Positions 7,530-16,442 of a DNA stretch of 64,000 nucleotides are shown piece after piece. Below the pieces are notes generated by a model. The model ran no database searches, was not told the origin of the DNA, and saw nothing but the letters and a program-made list of their open reading frames with translations. The DNA lies in NCBI RefSeq assembly GCF_001685025.1, contig NZ_MAYU01000022.1, forward strand, positions 62,001 to 126,000, given 5' to 3'. Made by a program: the position numbers and the translations under genes. Origin of the DNA: Bacillus sp. FJAT-27225 (GTDB lineage Bacteria > Bacillota > Bacilli > Bacillales > Cytobacillaceae). How positions within the stretch are numbered: the first letter of the stretch is position 1; every line of letters starts with the position of its first letter.

Positions 7530-8390
7530 TTAGTATTTTCCACTTGCTAAATTGGCTCCGTATTTAGGGAGTATCGTATCCCTTGTATACTCATCCACTT
7601 GGCGAAGGGTTTCAACGATAGCCGGCATATCTAATGCCTTTACAAAGTCGTCTATCGCTCTAACACCCCTATTGGCATACTCGTCTCTTTCTTCAGGTGT
7701 TTTCAAAAGCGGTGTTGCCATATGATCGGACGGCGCATAAAAGTAGGAACCTATAGCCCCCGATTGATATGCATACTTTCCCAGTACATTCCCCGGATTT
7801 TTATCCATTCCTTTTAGCATATGGCCAATATCATACGTAACCGAATGCGATTCGGGTACATTCAACGGTACATCTTCCAATCTGCCTAACACTCTATAAG
7901 CGCCAATGGACATATCATGGAAGTTATCCATTAAATTGAAGTCGGCAGCCTCAGCTGCTTTTAAAACATCCATATACAGGATAGGAACTTTTGTTTCGTC
8001 AAAGAAATCGCGGACCATGCCGCTGACTGTCATATGGGCCGGGCCATGGCTGGTCACATAAACCTGCCGCCTAAACCCCTGGTTCAGCAAAGACTTTGCG
8101 ATTTTATCCAAATAGGCCATTCCGTCTTTTATGCTCATTTGAATCGTTCCCCTGGCTACAATCGTTCCGCCTGGAAAGAAATAAGGCAGGTTGTGCAGGA
8201 CTAGGCCGCCCGATTCTTCAGCCATTTTTAACGCAATAGCCTCTGCAAGCACAGTCTCGGCATCGAGAGGCAAGGCGCCATGGGTTTCTGTTACTCCGAC
8301 CGGTATATAGATCAAATCGTTTCTTTGTAAATAGTCTTCCACTTCACCATTCGTTAATTTTGATAAAAAGCGAGTACGCATTTCTGACAT
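7530..8390 (-). CDS. Creatininase-family amidohydrolase
   Basis: The 286-residue protein has the creatininase-family metal site at the expected spacing: GVTETHGALPLDAETV supplies Glu35, His37 and Asp43, and TSHGPAHM near residue 115 supplies the next His in place of the usual GHGGN. The family hydrolyses cyclic or linear amide bonds with two metal ions. Both core motifs are diverged, so creatinine is unlikely to be the substrate. I use the fourth codon ATG (MSEMRTRF), which is spaced 8 bases from GGAGA. It lies 69 bp after the GPH transporter gene, so it probably acts on the compound that transporter imports. Confidence 0.8.
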   Translation of the reverse strand: MSEMRTRFLSKLTNGEVEDYLQRNDLIYIPVGVTETHGALPLDAETVLAEAIALKMAEESGGLVLHNLPYFFPGGTIVARGTIQMSIKDGMAYLDKIAKSLLNQGFRRQVYVTSHGPAHMTVSGMVRDFFDETKVPILYMDVLKAAEAADFNLMDNFHDMSIGAYRVLGRLEDVPLNVPESHSVTYDIGHMLKGMDKNPGNVLGKYAYQSGAIGSYFYAPSDHMATPLLKTPEERDEYANRGVRAIDDFVKALDMPAIVETLRQVDEYTRDTILPKYGANLASGKY

Positions 8391-8459
8391 AGTGAACATC
8401 TCCTATACTAGGTTGAAGGAATCCCAAATAAGAAAGAAATCTTTCATACTCGAACTTTC

Positions 8460-9824
8460 TTAGGAAGCCCTTCTTTCTTTTAATATTGCATACATTTCAT
8501 TGGTCCTCTCGGTGTTCAAATGAAAGATCAAACCTACACCGATTAAAATTAGAACGAATGCAGCTATTGGCATAGCCGTATACATTTTCAATACACCTGT
8601 TGCGACTTCTTGTGTTTGTGTTTTTGCACCGGATACAAAACCGACCCAGCCTAAGGCATAGCTCCCCAATGCGGCCCCTACACCCATTCCTACCTTCCGA
8701 ATAAACGAATAGAGTGAATAGAGTGTTCCTTCGTAATGCTTTCCAGTCTTGTATTCTGTAAAATCAATGCAGTCGGTGACAAGCGCCCAGACAAGCATGA
8801 CAAATACCATAGAACCAATCGTTGCAATATTATATAAAACTGCAAACAAATACACATTATTGATTGTCACAAACGTCATGAAAGCCGAAGCGAGCAAACT
8901 GAAGGCAGAGGTGGCAATAATTAAATTTCGTTTATTGAACTTTGCTACCAATTTAGGGATAAACACGAACAATACGAGTGTCAAACCCATCGAAATGAAT
9001 TGATTAATTGCAAATGCACTCGGCATGTCATAGAATTCAGCAAACACGATTGGAGCCAAGGTAGTAACTCCGGAAACAATCAGCATCGATCCTAAAGTAG
9101 CAACCATCATCCCAATTAACGGCCGATTCGTAAAGGCTGATTTAAAAGCATCTTTAAAATCATACTCAGGCTTTTGTCCCGGAGGGCGGTTGTCCCGAAT
9201 CCGTTCTGTTGTTAATTTTAAAAGCAGAGTATAAGAAATTAGAGATAAAATACTAAATACAATCGCAATATAGAAGAAGGCTTCTGGAACAATAGCCCCC
9301 GATTTGTCATAAATGAACATAGGAACGAAAGATAAGAATCCGACTCCGACAATCATCCCGCCAATTGACCGTGCACGAGAAAGTTTAGTCCGCTCAACCG
9401 GTTCGTTTGTAATAACGGATGCCAATGAACCATACGGTATCGCATCTGCCGTATAGGCAACACAAAAGAATAAATAAGTGGCAACCACCCAAACGTGAAT
9501 CGCTGTCGATTCCCAACTGGACACATCAACAAATGCCAGTATACAAGCCGCAGCTAAAAGCCATTTTGAAAAATTAATCCATGGCTTGAACTTATCACCT
9601 GAGTTTCCGATTCTAAAGCGATCAGGAAGCGTACCCATAATTGCTGTAATAATTGCATCAAATACTTTTCCAACTAAAAACATCGTTCCCATAAAATACG
9701 GGCTGACCCCTAGTACATACGTACAAAAGATAATGAAGAAGCTGCTAATGTAAAGGTTTACAAAACTTCCGCCAACATCCCCTAACATATATCCAACCTG
9801 GTCTCTAACTCCAAACTTTCTCAT
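8460..9824 (-). CDS. GPH-family (MelB-like) sugar/cation symporter
   Basis: The 454-residue membrane protein has about 12 hydrophobic segments. Its N-terminus RDQVGYMLGDVGGSFVNLYI and the loop DRFRIGNSGDKFKPWI are typical of the glycoside-pentoside-hexuronide:cation symporters; PYGSLASVITNEPVERTKLSRARS after helix 4 and DCIDFTEYKTGKHYEG near the C-terminal half complete the signature. It would import a sugar or glycoside with Na+ or H+. AAGGAGGG precedes the ATG. Two cre-like sites lie upstream, and the AraC gene is next on the same strand. With the downstream creatininase-like enzyme it forms a likely uptake-and-hydrolysis operon. Confidence 0.9.
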   Translation of the reverse strand: MRKFGVRDQVGYMLGDVGGSFVNLYISSFFIIFCTYVLGVSPYFMGTMFLVGKVFDAIITAIMGTLPDRFRIGNSGDKFKPWINFSKWLLAAACILAFVDVSSWESTAIHVWVVATYLFFCVAYTADAIPYGSLASVITNEPVERTKLSRARSIGGMIVGVGFLSFVPMFIYDKSGAIVPEAFFYIAIVFSILSLISYTLLLKLTTERIRDNRPPGQKPEYDFKDAFKSAFTNRPLIGMMVATLGSMLIVSGVTTLAPIVFAEFYDMPSAFAINQFISMGLTLVLFVFIPKLVAKFNKRNLIIATSAFSLLASAFMTFVTINNVYLFAVLYNIATIGSMVFVMLVWALVTDCIDFTEYKTGKHYEGTLYSLYSFIRKVGMGVGAALGSYALGWVGFVSGAKTQTQEVATGVLKMYTAMPIAAFVLILIGVGLIFHLNTERTNEMYAILKERRAS

Positions 9825-9867
9825 GAATTGACCCTCCTTCAGTTCCTTTTTTAGTTTTATTTGCTTT

Positions 9868-9881
9868 TTTAACCGCTTACA
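9868..9881. promoter_or_regulatory. cre-like site upstream of the GPH operon
   Basis: Minus-strand TGTAAGCGGTTAAA resembles the CcpA consensus and lies about 45 bp before the symporter start, close enough to act as a roadblock or promoter operator. Confidence 0.5.
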
Positions 9882-9940
9882 TTTCGTTTAAAAAAGCATA
9901 TTTAAGCGGTTAGTTAAGGAATGAGCTTGCTACCTAAAAT

Positions 9941-9954
9941 TGAAAACGCTTTAA
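9941..9954. promoter_or_regulatory. Second cre-like site upstream of the GPH operon
   Basis: TGAAAACGCTTTAA has the TGAAANCGCTTT core of good Bacillus cre sites, with one mismatch to the consensus at position 13. With the site at 9868 it predicts glucose repression of the operon. Confidence 0.55.
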
Positions 9955-10054
9955 CAACCACTTGAATACAAGTATACAACATAAATTCAAAAGAGCTTTA
10001 CACTACAATTGCACGTTTTTATACTAAACTTGCATTTATTAAGGCAACCCAAAA

Positions 10055-10078
10055 AGGCATATGATTTCTCATACGCCT
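10055..10078 (-). terminator. Terminator after the AraC-type gene
   Basis: AGGCATATGA and TCATACGCCT pair around TTTC. On the minus strand the stem is followed by TTTTTGGG. It separates the regulator transcript from the GPH operon. Confidence 0.75.
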
Positions 10079-10099
10079 AAAAATTGTCCTCGTATTCCC

Positions 10100-10852
10100 T
10101 TATTTTGTGACTTTCTTTTTGTACTCTAAAGGAGTGACTCCCTCTACCTGTTTAAAAAGCTTCGAGAAATACTGGGGGCTGCAAAACCCAACCATGATGG
10201 CAATATCGGCCATGGAAAGCCGGGAGAATAAAATTAGTTCTTTCGCTTCTTTTATTCTTCTTAAATTTCGAAAATGGCTAATCGTTATTCCTTTTTCCTT
10301 CTTAAACACACGCATTAAATGAGAAGGATTTACATGCAAGTTCCTCGCTATTTCCTCTATTGAGATATCCTCCGAAAAGTTCGTCTCTATATAATTTTCT
10401 GCTTTCTCAACAATAGATAATTTGCTTTTATGATTTAATCGGATTGATGTGTCGGAATACTCTGTTATCATATTGGCATTAATTTTTTCAAGTTCTGAAA
10501 TGGTTTCGGCATGCTCAATCATTATTGCGTATTTCTCAGATATAAAGTGGCATTGCCATGGACTTAACCCACCCTTTTCAGCCGCATAACTGTATAGAGT
10601 GTTGTGGGATAAAGAAATGTTTTTAAAGGAACGAAGTTTATTATTCGGCACCCTGTTAAGAATTTTTAATTGGTCATCTTTAAAAAATATAGTTGAGTCA
10701 TTCATAAATATTCTTATCAATTCTCTATCGCCATGTTGAATACCCTGAAGTAATTTTTCCCTTCCCATATGGAGACTTTCAATGTATTCAGGAGTAAGGC
10801 CATTTTTTTTATGTTGCAAAAAATCCAAAGAGTCGGATTGATATTCTTCCAT
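10100..10852 (-). CDS. AraC-family transcriptional regulator
   Basis: The C-terminal 100 residues (about 150-250) form the double helix-turn-helix of AraC/XylS proteins: ISIEEIARNLHVNPSHLMRVF is the first and MADIAIMVGFCSPQYFSKLF the second, ending in the usual GVTPLEYKK. The N-terminal 140 residues are helical and not a cupin; they resemble Bacillus regulators with an N-terminal helical sensor. The gene lies directly upstream of the GPH symporter and creatininase-like genes on the same strand, behind its own terminator, so it is their likely activator. The ribosome site is weak (GGGAC). Confidence 0.9.
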   Translation of the reverse strand: MEEYQSDSLDFLQHKKNGLTPEYIESLHMGREKLLQGIQHGDRELIRIFMNDSTIFFKDDQLKILNRVPNNKLRSFKNISLSHNTLYSYAAEKGGLSPWQCHFISEKYAIMIEHAETISELEKINANMITEYSDTSIRLNHKSKLSIVEKAENYIETNFSEDISIEEIARNLHVNPSHLMRVFKKEKGITISHFRNLRRIKEAKELILFSRLSMADIAIMVGFCSPQYFSKLFKQVEGVTPLEYKKKVTK

Positions 10853-10933
10853 CTTAAGTCCCTGCCCATCATCTGCTGCCTGTTACTTTTTGATTATTTC
10901 TATTAAATCATAGAACGGTACCTGGACCAAATG

Positions 10934-10990
10934 AAAAAAGCCTGATCATTCCCCTTGTAAACAAAATACAGGTCATGACAGGCACTTTTT
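10934..10990 (-). terminator. Terminator after the M20 amidohydrolase
   Basis: GCCTGATCAT and ATGACAGGC pair with one bulged base around a loop of about 25 bases. The minus strand continues into T runs; the stop of the amidohydrolase is at 10998. Confidence 0.6.
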
Positions 10991-10997
10991 TTAGGAT

Positions 10998-12185
10998 TCA
11001 CTCCAGCCCATAATAGCTGCAAACAACTTGTCCAACCGATTTTGCTGCAACAATCAGGCAGTCTTCATCAATATCAAATTTCGGATGGTGGTTGAAATAT
11101 GCTTCCTCCACCCCTTTTGGTTTGCAGCCAACGAAAAAGAAACACCCTGGAATTTTTTCAAGATAATAAGCAAAATCTTCGGATCCAGAGAGCATTGGAT
11201 AGTCGCCCACCTCTTTAATGTCGGGGTCATTCATACTATTTAGGCTTGCTGCCACGTTCGCTGTTACCTCCGGGTCATTATAGAGTGGCGGATAATCGGC
11301 CGTATACTCGAGCTTGCATTCCACACCTAATTCGGCCTCAATTCCTTTTACTATTCGGTCAACTTCTTTTGCGATGATCTCCTGGGTTTCAACTGTCATA
11401 TAGCGGACGTCGCCTTCAAGCTCCACGCTATCTTTAATGACATTGAATGTTCCTTTCCCATCGAATGAGCCGATTGTAATGACTCCCATTTCAAACGGAT
11501 TGATCCGGCGGCTAATTACGGTTTGTACTGCTGTTATAAAATGAGCACCAGCAACAATGGAATCATTGGCCAAATGCGGAGATGAACCATGGCCGCCTTT
11601 ACCCTGGATGATTAATTTAAAAAATGACCTGCCTGCCAGTGAATATCCGCTGTGGTAGCCGACAAAACCTGCTGGATGGGAAGGGAAAATATGAACCCCA
11701 TAAATATTGTCTACATCATCTAATACACCAGTTTCAAGGATGCTTTTCGCTCCACCTGGAGGTGTTTCCTCCGCATGCTGGTGAATGATTTTAATTGTTC
11801 CGGGAATTGAATCCTTCAATTGGATCAGGCAATCTGCCAGAACAAGCATGTAGGCAGTATGGGCATCGTGGCCGCAGGCATGCATCACACCTTCATTTTT
11901 TGATTTGAACGGTACATCTGTTTCTTCCTTAATCGGCAGAGCGTCGAAATCAGCACGAAGGGCAACCGTCTTTCCGGGCTTTCCACCTTTTATGGTTACG
12001 ATGATACCGTATCCATTTCCTACATTCCGTTGAATTTCCACATCTTTTCCTTTGTAAAAATCGGCTATATAGTCAGCAGTCTTTTCTTCTTTGAATGAAA
12101 GTTCCGGGTTCTCATGTAAATAACGGCGAATTTGAATCATTTCATCTTTACGAGCTTCTAACATGTCCATTAATTGTTTTCTCAT
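10998..12185 (-). CDS. M20-family amidohydrolase (N-acyl amino acid / hippurate hydrolase type)
   Basis: The protein of about 395 residues shows the M20D order: RRYLHENPELSFKEEKTADYI at the N-terminus, RADFDALPI, the metal site MHACGHDAHT and HQHAEETPPGGA with the catalytic Glu, then GVHIFPSHPAG and HGSSPHLANDSIVA of the dimerisation domain, ending in GSEDFAYY. Such enzymes remove acyl groups from amino acids or release indole acetate and similar amides, in the cytoplasm. I start at MRKQLMDML because TGGGGGATTTT lies before it; the longer frame lacks a site. It is a single-gene transcript. Confidence 0.9.
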   Translation of the reverse strand: MRKQLMDMLEARKDEMIQIRRYLHENPELSFKEEKTADYIADFYKGKDVEIQRNVGNGYGIIVTIKGGKPGKTVALRADFDALPIKEETDVPFKSKNEGVMHACGHDAHTAYMLVLADCLIQLKDSIPGTIKIIHQHAEETPPGGAKSILETGVLDDVDNIYGVHIFPSHPAGFVGYHSGYSLAGRSFFKLIIQGKGGHGSSPHLANDSIVAGAHFITAVQTVISRRINPFEMGVITIGSFDGKGTFNVIKDSVELEGDVRYMTVETQEIIAKEVDRIVKGIEAELGVECKLEYTADYPPLYNDPEVTANVAASLNSMNDPDIKEVGDYPMLSGSEDFAYYLEKIPGCFFFVGCKPKGVEEAYFNHHPKFDIDEDCLIVAAKSVGQVVCSYYGLE

Positions 12186-12273
12186 TAAAATCCCCCACAT
12201 CCTATTTATTTCTATCTTGTACAATTGGTAACAATTTAACTAATCCTTTTAAATTTTGTTACGTGAGAGTTCG

Positions 12274-13884
12274 TTACGCCCTTTCCTTCTCCCTAATTGC
12301 ATGAACTTTATCAGGTGTCAGGATAATGTCACCGACGGACGTTACCCTGCCCCATTCATCTTTATAAACGATATGCTTCCGCTCAAACTTCACCGGGGAA
12401 TCAATCCCCGCCGCAGCTGCGAGATTGAACAAACCTTCGCGCATTGAGATAACATAGTTGGCGACCCGGTACATTTTCTCCTCAATGACGAGGCCGTCCT
12501 GAAGCTTTGGATCGGTTGTTGCGACTCCCGTCGGGCAAGCGTTTGTGTGGCACTGGCCAGCCATAATGCAGCCGACGCTGATCATGAAGCCGCGTGCAAT
12601 GTTGACAAGGTCCGCACCCATTGCGAGTGAAATCGCAATCTTATCTGGTGTAATCAGCTTCCCGGATGCGATTAGCTTTACTCGATCCCGGACGCTGTAT
12701 TTTTTCAGCATTTCATCAACGATTGGCAGCGCTGATTGAATTGGGAGTCCGACTGCGTCAGCAAGCTCCTGGTAGGTTGCGCCTGTTCCTCCTTCACCGC
12801 CATCTACGGAGATAAAATCAGGCCCCATACCGGTATTTTTTATTACAGAAGCCATTTCTTCAAGTGAATCAAGGTCCCCGACAACAATTTTAATCCCGAC
12901 AGGCTTTCCGCCAATTTCCCTCATTTTCTCCACAAATTCAAACATTTCGTGGTAGTTGCTGAATTCATAGAAACGATTTGGGCTGTTAATTGTTTTTCCT
13001 GGTTCGACGAGGCGGATTCGCGCGATTTCCTCGGTCACCTTTTCGCCTTCAAGGTGGCCGCCGCGGATTTTCGCTCCCTGGGCAAGTTTTAATTCAAACG
13101 CCTTTACTTGTTCGATTTCACTTTTTCGCTTGAACTCTTCCCAGGAAAATTCCCCGCCCGGCGTCCGAACCCCAAACAATCCCGGGCCAATCTGCATGAT
13201 AATATCGGGATTCCCGGCCAGATGGTAATCTGAAAGCCCGCCTTCCCCGGTATTCATCCACGTCCCGCCTGCCAGGGCAAGCCCTTTCGAGAGCGCGGTA
13301 ATCGCATTTTTTCCGAGCGCACCGTAACTCATCGCCGACTGCCCGACAAGCCCTTTTACCTTGAACGGTTTCCGGCATGTATCAGCGCCAATCACAACCG
13401 CATCCTCATCTGTCAGGAAATAAGGATCCACCTGCTTTTCTTCACGATGCTCTTTCCGGGTTATCAGGCCTTCTTCATCCACTTTATACACCATCGTATT
13501 GATTTTTTGGCTGTTATCGACTTTCAGTTCTTCCCGCTGCTTAGGGAACATGCTATTGCGGATATAGTAGCCGCTTTTTGAAAAATCACGTTCTGACCCG
13601 AAACCAATCAGCCGCTCCTTGTATTTGCCGGCCTTAACAATGTCCTCGAATTCCTTCCTTGGAAAGGGTGTACCTTCGAGATTACTCTGGAACAAATATT
13701 GCCTGAGCTCGGGGCCGATTTGCTCGGTCACATAGCGGATTCTGCTAAGGAGCGGGAAATTCCTAAGAATTGAATGCTGCTTTTGAGTATCATCTTTCCG
13801 ATACAGGTAGGTGGCCGCCGCTGCTGCTCCCAGTACGGCAGTCCCTTTCACTAACGCCGGAAGGATTTTCTTCATTTCTGCCAT
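12274..13884 (-). CDS. yerD: FMN-binding glutamate-synthase-family protein (YerD-like)
   Basis: About 536 residues match the central and FMN domains of the GltB large subunit without the N-terminal glutaminase, as in B. subtilis YerD. An N-terminal hydrophobic segment (LVKGTAVLGAAAAATYLY) suggests a membrane anchor. GDLDSLEEMASVIKNTGMGP, DGGEGGTGATYQELAD and GADLVNIARGFMISVGC form the flavin barrel, and C-x5-C-x4-C (CIMAGQCHTNAC) is the 3Fe-4S motif of glutamate synthases. Its reaction in Bacillus is not settled. AAAAGGGTGATTTG precedes the ATG. It lies 22 bp after the YhfK-like gene, so the two form an operon. Confidence 0.88.
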   Translation of the reverse strand: MAEMKKILPALVKGTAVLGAAAAATYLYRKDDTQKQHSILRNFPLLSRIRYVTEQIGPELRQYLFQSNLEGTPFPRKEFEDIVKAGKYKERLIGFGSERDFSKSGYYIRNSMFPKQREELKVDNSQKINTMVYKVDEEGLITRKEHREEKQVDPYFLTDEDAVVIGADTCRKPFKVKGLVGQSAMSYGALGKNAITALSKGLALAGGTWMNTGEGGLSDYHLAGNPDIIMQIGPGLFGVRTPGGEFSWEEFKRKSEIEQVKAFELKLAQGAKIRGGHLEGEKVTEEIARIRLVEPGKTINSPNRFYEFSNYHEMFEFVEKMREIGGKPVGIKIVVGDLDSLEEMASVIKNTGMGPDFISVDGGEGGTGATYQELADAVGLPIQSALPIVDEMLKKYSVRDRVKLIASGKLITPDKIAISLAMGADLVNIARGFMISVGCIMAGQCHTNACPTGVATTDPKLQDGLVIEEKMYRVANYVISMREGLFNLAAAAGIDSPVKFERKHIVYKDEWGRVTSVGDIILTPDKVHAIREKERA

Positions 13885-13906
13885 CAAATCACCCTTTTCT
13901 ATCAGT

Positions 13907-14536
13907 CTATAATTCTGCTAGCGCCTGGCCGATTGGCGTTTCACCGGACGTTACGGTGATTGTTTTACCAATTGCTTTTTCCGTTTCCAATGCTTCTACC
14001 AGCACGGAGGCGAGGTCTTCTTTCGGAATCTCATCTTCTTCGTCCATAAGGGTTTTGGCCACGGTCACTTTCCCGTTTCCAGGCTTGTCTACAGGTATGC
14101 CCGGCCTGATGATCGTATAATCAAGATCCTCCTGCCTTAAAAGCTCTTCCGGCATCTGCTTCGCTTCAGTTGTACCGGATCCGCTCGCGTCACTTTCCTC
14201 ACCCCTCAAAGCACTCAGCAGCACAAACCGCTTGACTCCGCACCTCACAGCTGACTGAATGCAATCCACAACGAGTTGGTGGTCAATTAAAATCGGTTTG
14301 CTCTCCCCGGTCCTCGGGCTTGCCCCACCTAAATAGATGACAGCATCACAACCTGACATAACGTTGAAAACATCATTCCCATTTGTTAGAACAACCTCAG
14401 CCGCGCCAAGCCTCTTCAATTCCTCGACCCGGTTTTCAGAGCCTGCCATAGCAACTGTTTCATGCTGTTTTTCAGCAAGCAGCTTCACTACATGTTCTCC
14501 AGTCAAATCATATGTTCCGATCACAAGCACTCGCAT
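13907..14536 (-). CDS. NAD(P)-binding oxidoreductase, YhfK-like atypical SDR
   Basis: The 209-residue protein has a Rossmann opening MRVLVIGTYDLTGEHVVKLL, where GxxGxxG is degenerate, then CDAVIYLGGASP, GVKRFVLLSAL and YTIIRPGIPVDKPGNGKV, the order found in the YhfK/NmrA-like short-chain dehydrogenase group. It ends GETPIGQALAEL as YhfK proteins do (TPIxEALxxL). The function is probably a redox-sensing or NAD(P)H-dependent reductase role. AGGAGG lies 6 bases before the ATG. It is the first gene of the pair with the YerD-like gene. Confidence 0.82.
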   Translation of the reverse strand: MRVLVIGTYDLTGEHVVKLLAEKQHETVAMAGSENRVEELKRLGAAEVVLTNGNDVFNVMSGCDAVIYLGGASPRTGESKPILIDHQLVVDCIQSAVRCGVKRFVLLSALRGEESDASGSGTTEAKQMPEELLRQEDLDYTIIRPGIPVDKPGNGKVTVAKTLMDEEDEIPKEDLASVLVEALETEKAIGKTITVTSGETPIGQALAEL

Positions 14537-14934
14537 CCAATTCCTCCTATCGATGAATGTTTGATTACATCTGATTTTCCTTAAACAGAAATCTCAAGCG
14601 GCTGAATCAAGCATCTAATCTCTGAAAAATTATTAAAAATTCAAACTTCATCTCTCATTGATATTCCACCTTTATCGGCATATAAACGAAAAAGAAAGGT
14701 TCCTCTTCGGTAACAGTTTCGGTTTTGGAGCATAAATTCTATTGCAGTGTTTTTCGCATAGCAATTAACAGGCGATTTTGTAAGCAATTAACCAAAGAAA
14801 AAGGCTTGGAGCATTAACTCCAAGCCTTTGTTGAGGACAAACACCTTTTAATTTAAGCGCATTGTTTACTTTCTTAAACGATACTGCCCCTTTACTTAGA
14901 AAAGCTATCCTTCGTTATTGAAGGATTATACCCA
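14537..14934. other. Intergenic region with one terminator
   Basis: About 400 bp without a credible gene. It should hold the promoter of the YhfK-like/YerD-like operon. AAAGGCTTGGAG and CTCCAAGCCTTT (14799-14829) form a strong hairpin terminator for the DUF2268 gene or its counterpart; close copies of this stem occur at 21795 and 57166. Confidence 0.6.
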
Positions 14935-15756
14935 TTAACTTAACAGTGAATTAGTTGTATAACATTCCAACAATACAGAAGGTTCGACTGAAAATAGTTC
15001 CCTAATATCTTTTATTTGATTAGTTGACACATAATTTGTAATTACTTTTAAAGCGAACGAATATCCCGCGAAAACAGGAATTCCTTTTTTACGGCTCCCA
15101 AAGCATAATGCTCCTTTTACGTTATCGTCCGTCGATTTAAGATAATCCCTACATTGATTCCAATACGCCGTTTCCGCCTTAGCTGGGAGGTTATCCTTCC
15201 ACCATCTCTTATCAGGATACAAAGAAAGGGCAAAATAATCTGCTGTTCCCTCCATCTTATACCACTCTTCTAATGTAAATGTACTTAACGATAAATCATA
15301 GATAGGATTCTCGGGACTTGCGTGATGGCATTCGTGGGCTAATAAATAGTGAAGAAAATCAATATCTGGTTGCGGAGGGATCGCAATAATGATGTTGCCT
15401 GGTCCATTAGTAAATGCATTGGTCCAAAGTGATTGCGGCTTTTCTTTAAAATATGGTAACAGTAGGGCAGGCACTACTGTAATACGCATCTCCTTGAAGG
15501 GAAGATATTGACTTACATTTTGAAAAGTTTTGTTGACTATCCCCCCTATTTCGGAAGTATCCCATTCAAGGCTTTTAATTTCGTTTTCAGATAAATCCCT
15601 AAATTTAAGCAGCTGAAATCGTTGAATTAACTGTTCCCATTCGGTCATCCAAGAGTTTTCGGAAACTAAGCCGCTAAACATTTCTTCTAAATACTCTTCC
15701 AGCGAGTTACGGTTTAATAAGAGTGCAGATGGAGTTATTTGTTGTACTTGAATCAT
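14935..15756 (-). CDS. DUF2268 putative zinc-dependent protease (YjaZ-like)
   Basis: The 273-residue protein carries LLAHECHHASPENP near residues 135-150, an HExxH zinc-protease motif in the context typical of DUF2268, and an additional conserved MEGTADYFALSLYP about 30 residues later, supplying the probable third ligand. No signal peptide is visible, so it should be cytoplasmic. Substrates of the family are unknown. GGGGGATAAA precedes the ATG. It stands alone. Confidence 0.82.
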   Translation of the reverse strand: MIQVQQITPSALLLNRNSLEEYLEEMFSGLVSENSWMTEWEQLIQRFQLLKFRDLSENEIKSLEWDTSEIGGIVNKTFQNVSQYLPFKEMRITVVPALLLPYFKEKPQSLWTNAFTNGPGNIIIAIPPQPDIDFLHYLLAHECHHASPENPIYDLSLSTFTLEEWYKMEGTADYFALSLYPDKRWWKDNLPAKAETAYWNQCRDYLKSTDDNVKGALCFGSRKKGIPVFAGYSFALKVITNYVSTNQIKDIRELFSVEPSVLLECYTTNSLLS

Positions 15757-16035
15757 TTTATCCCCCTGTTTTAGCTAACTTGTGAAATTCTTGCTTAAGG
15801 ACATTTTCACATTTTCGACATGGCGTTTTGTCCTTGAACCTTTAAGTTATATTCTCCAAATTATTGGAAATCCCTTCTTCATCTCCCCCCCTAAGCTAAA
15901 GAAGGTCTACTGTTCGACTCTTCTTTGGAGGACGGCCAGGCTTAAACCTTCCAGGATGAAAGCAGCCAGTACCTTAGAAGCCGATTTTTCAAACCTTTAA
16001 ACCTTAAGCTTAAAACGACACTTAAAGTTCCCTTC
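15757..16035. other. Intergenic region, nothing recognised
   Basis: About 280 bp plus the repeats that follow at 16120-16400. It contains the promoter side of the DUF2268 gene; no further coding signal beyond the 27-codon peptide at 16036 was found. Confidence 0.5.
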
Positions 16036-16119
16036 TTACTTTTTATCTCGTTTATTCTTCATTAATGAACCTGCAATAGCAGCAAAGATATCGCCAATTA
16101 AAGTTAATAGTGCACTCAA
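16036..16119 (-). CDS. Very small hydrophobic peptide, TTG start (27 aa)
   Basis: Minus-strand TTG follows AAGGGG at 6-7 bases. The predicted peptide begins MSALLTLIGDIFAAIAGSL and ends in a cationic tail, KNKRDKK. A hydrophobic helix with a basic tail is the form of type I toxins, small stress peptides and some leaderless bacteriocins; I cannot choose among these. Its 5' side carries the 51-bp tandem repeat at 16202-16304. No immunity or antitoxin gene was seen. Confidence 0.4.
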   Translation of the reverse strand: MSALLTLIGDIFAAIAGSLMKNKRDKK

Positions 16120-16201
16120 TTAAATGCCCCTTAAAAAACCAATTTAATATACTAACGGATAAACATCCTTATTTGTTTCAACTTTTCTTAATTACTATAG
16201 G

Positions 16202-16304
16202 GTTAAAATTTTTGTGACAAAGTCATTTATAGCGTTTCTTAATGACCCTAGTGTTAAAAATTTTACGACAAAGTCACTTATAACATTTCTTAATGCTTAT
16301 TTAC
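16202..16304. repeat. Imperfect tandem duplication with 51-bp period
   Basis: GACAAAGTCA occurs at 16216 and 16267 inside two matching blocks that share TTAAAATTTTT-like, GACAAAGTCA, TTATA and TTTCTTAATG parts. Each core is a small inverted repeat (TGAC-AAA-GTCA in copy 1). It lies upstream of the 27-aa peptide and may be a regulatory duplication. Confidence 0.65.
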
Positions 16305-16336
16305 TTAAACAAACTGCAATTTGATAATGATTTCAA

Positions 16337-16376
16337 CAAAAAAGCTCCCTAATCCTTCCTGGCTCAAAGCATCCTA
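16337..16376 (-). terminator. Terminator of the recurring CCAGGAAGGATTA type
   Basis: On the minus strand, GCTTTGAGCCAGGAAGGATTAGGGAGC is followed by TTTTTTGTTG. It matches the elements at 2533 and 49264 and lies as a second hairpin behind the antiporter gene. Confidence 0.55.
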
Positions 16377-16400
16377 TAGTGTATTACCATACACTTATTA

Positions 16401-16431
16401 AAAAGGCAGCATTCCTTTTAGAAATGCTGCC
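16401..16431 (-). terminator. Terminator after the CPA2 antiporter
   Basis: GGCAGCATTCC and GGAAATGCTGCC-type arms pair nearly perfectly; on the minus strand the stem is followed by TTTTTAATAA. It starts 12 bp after the stop. Confidence 0.85.
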
Positions 16432-16442
16432 AAATTTATTGA

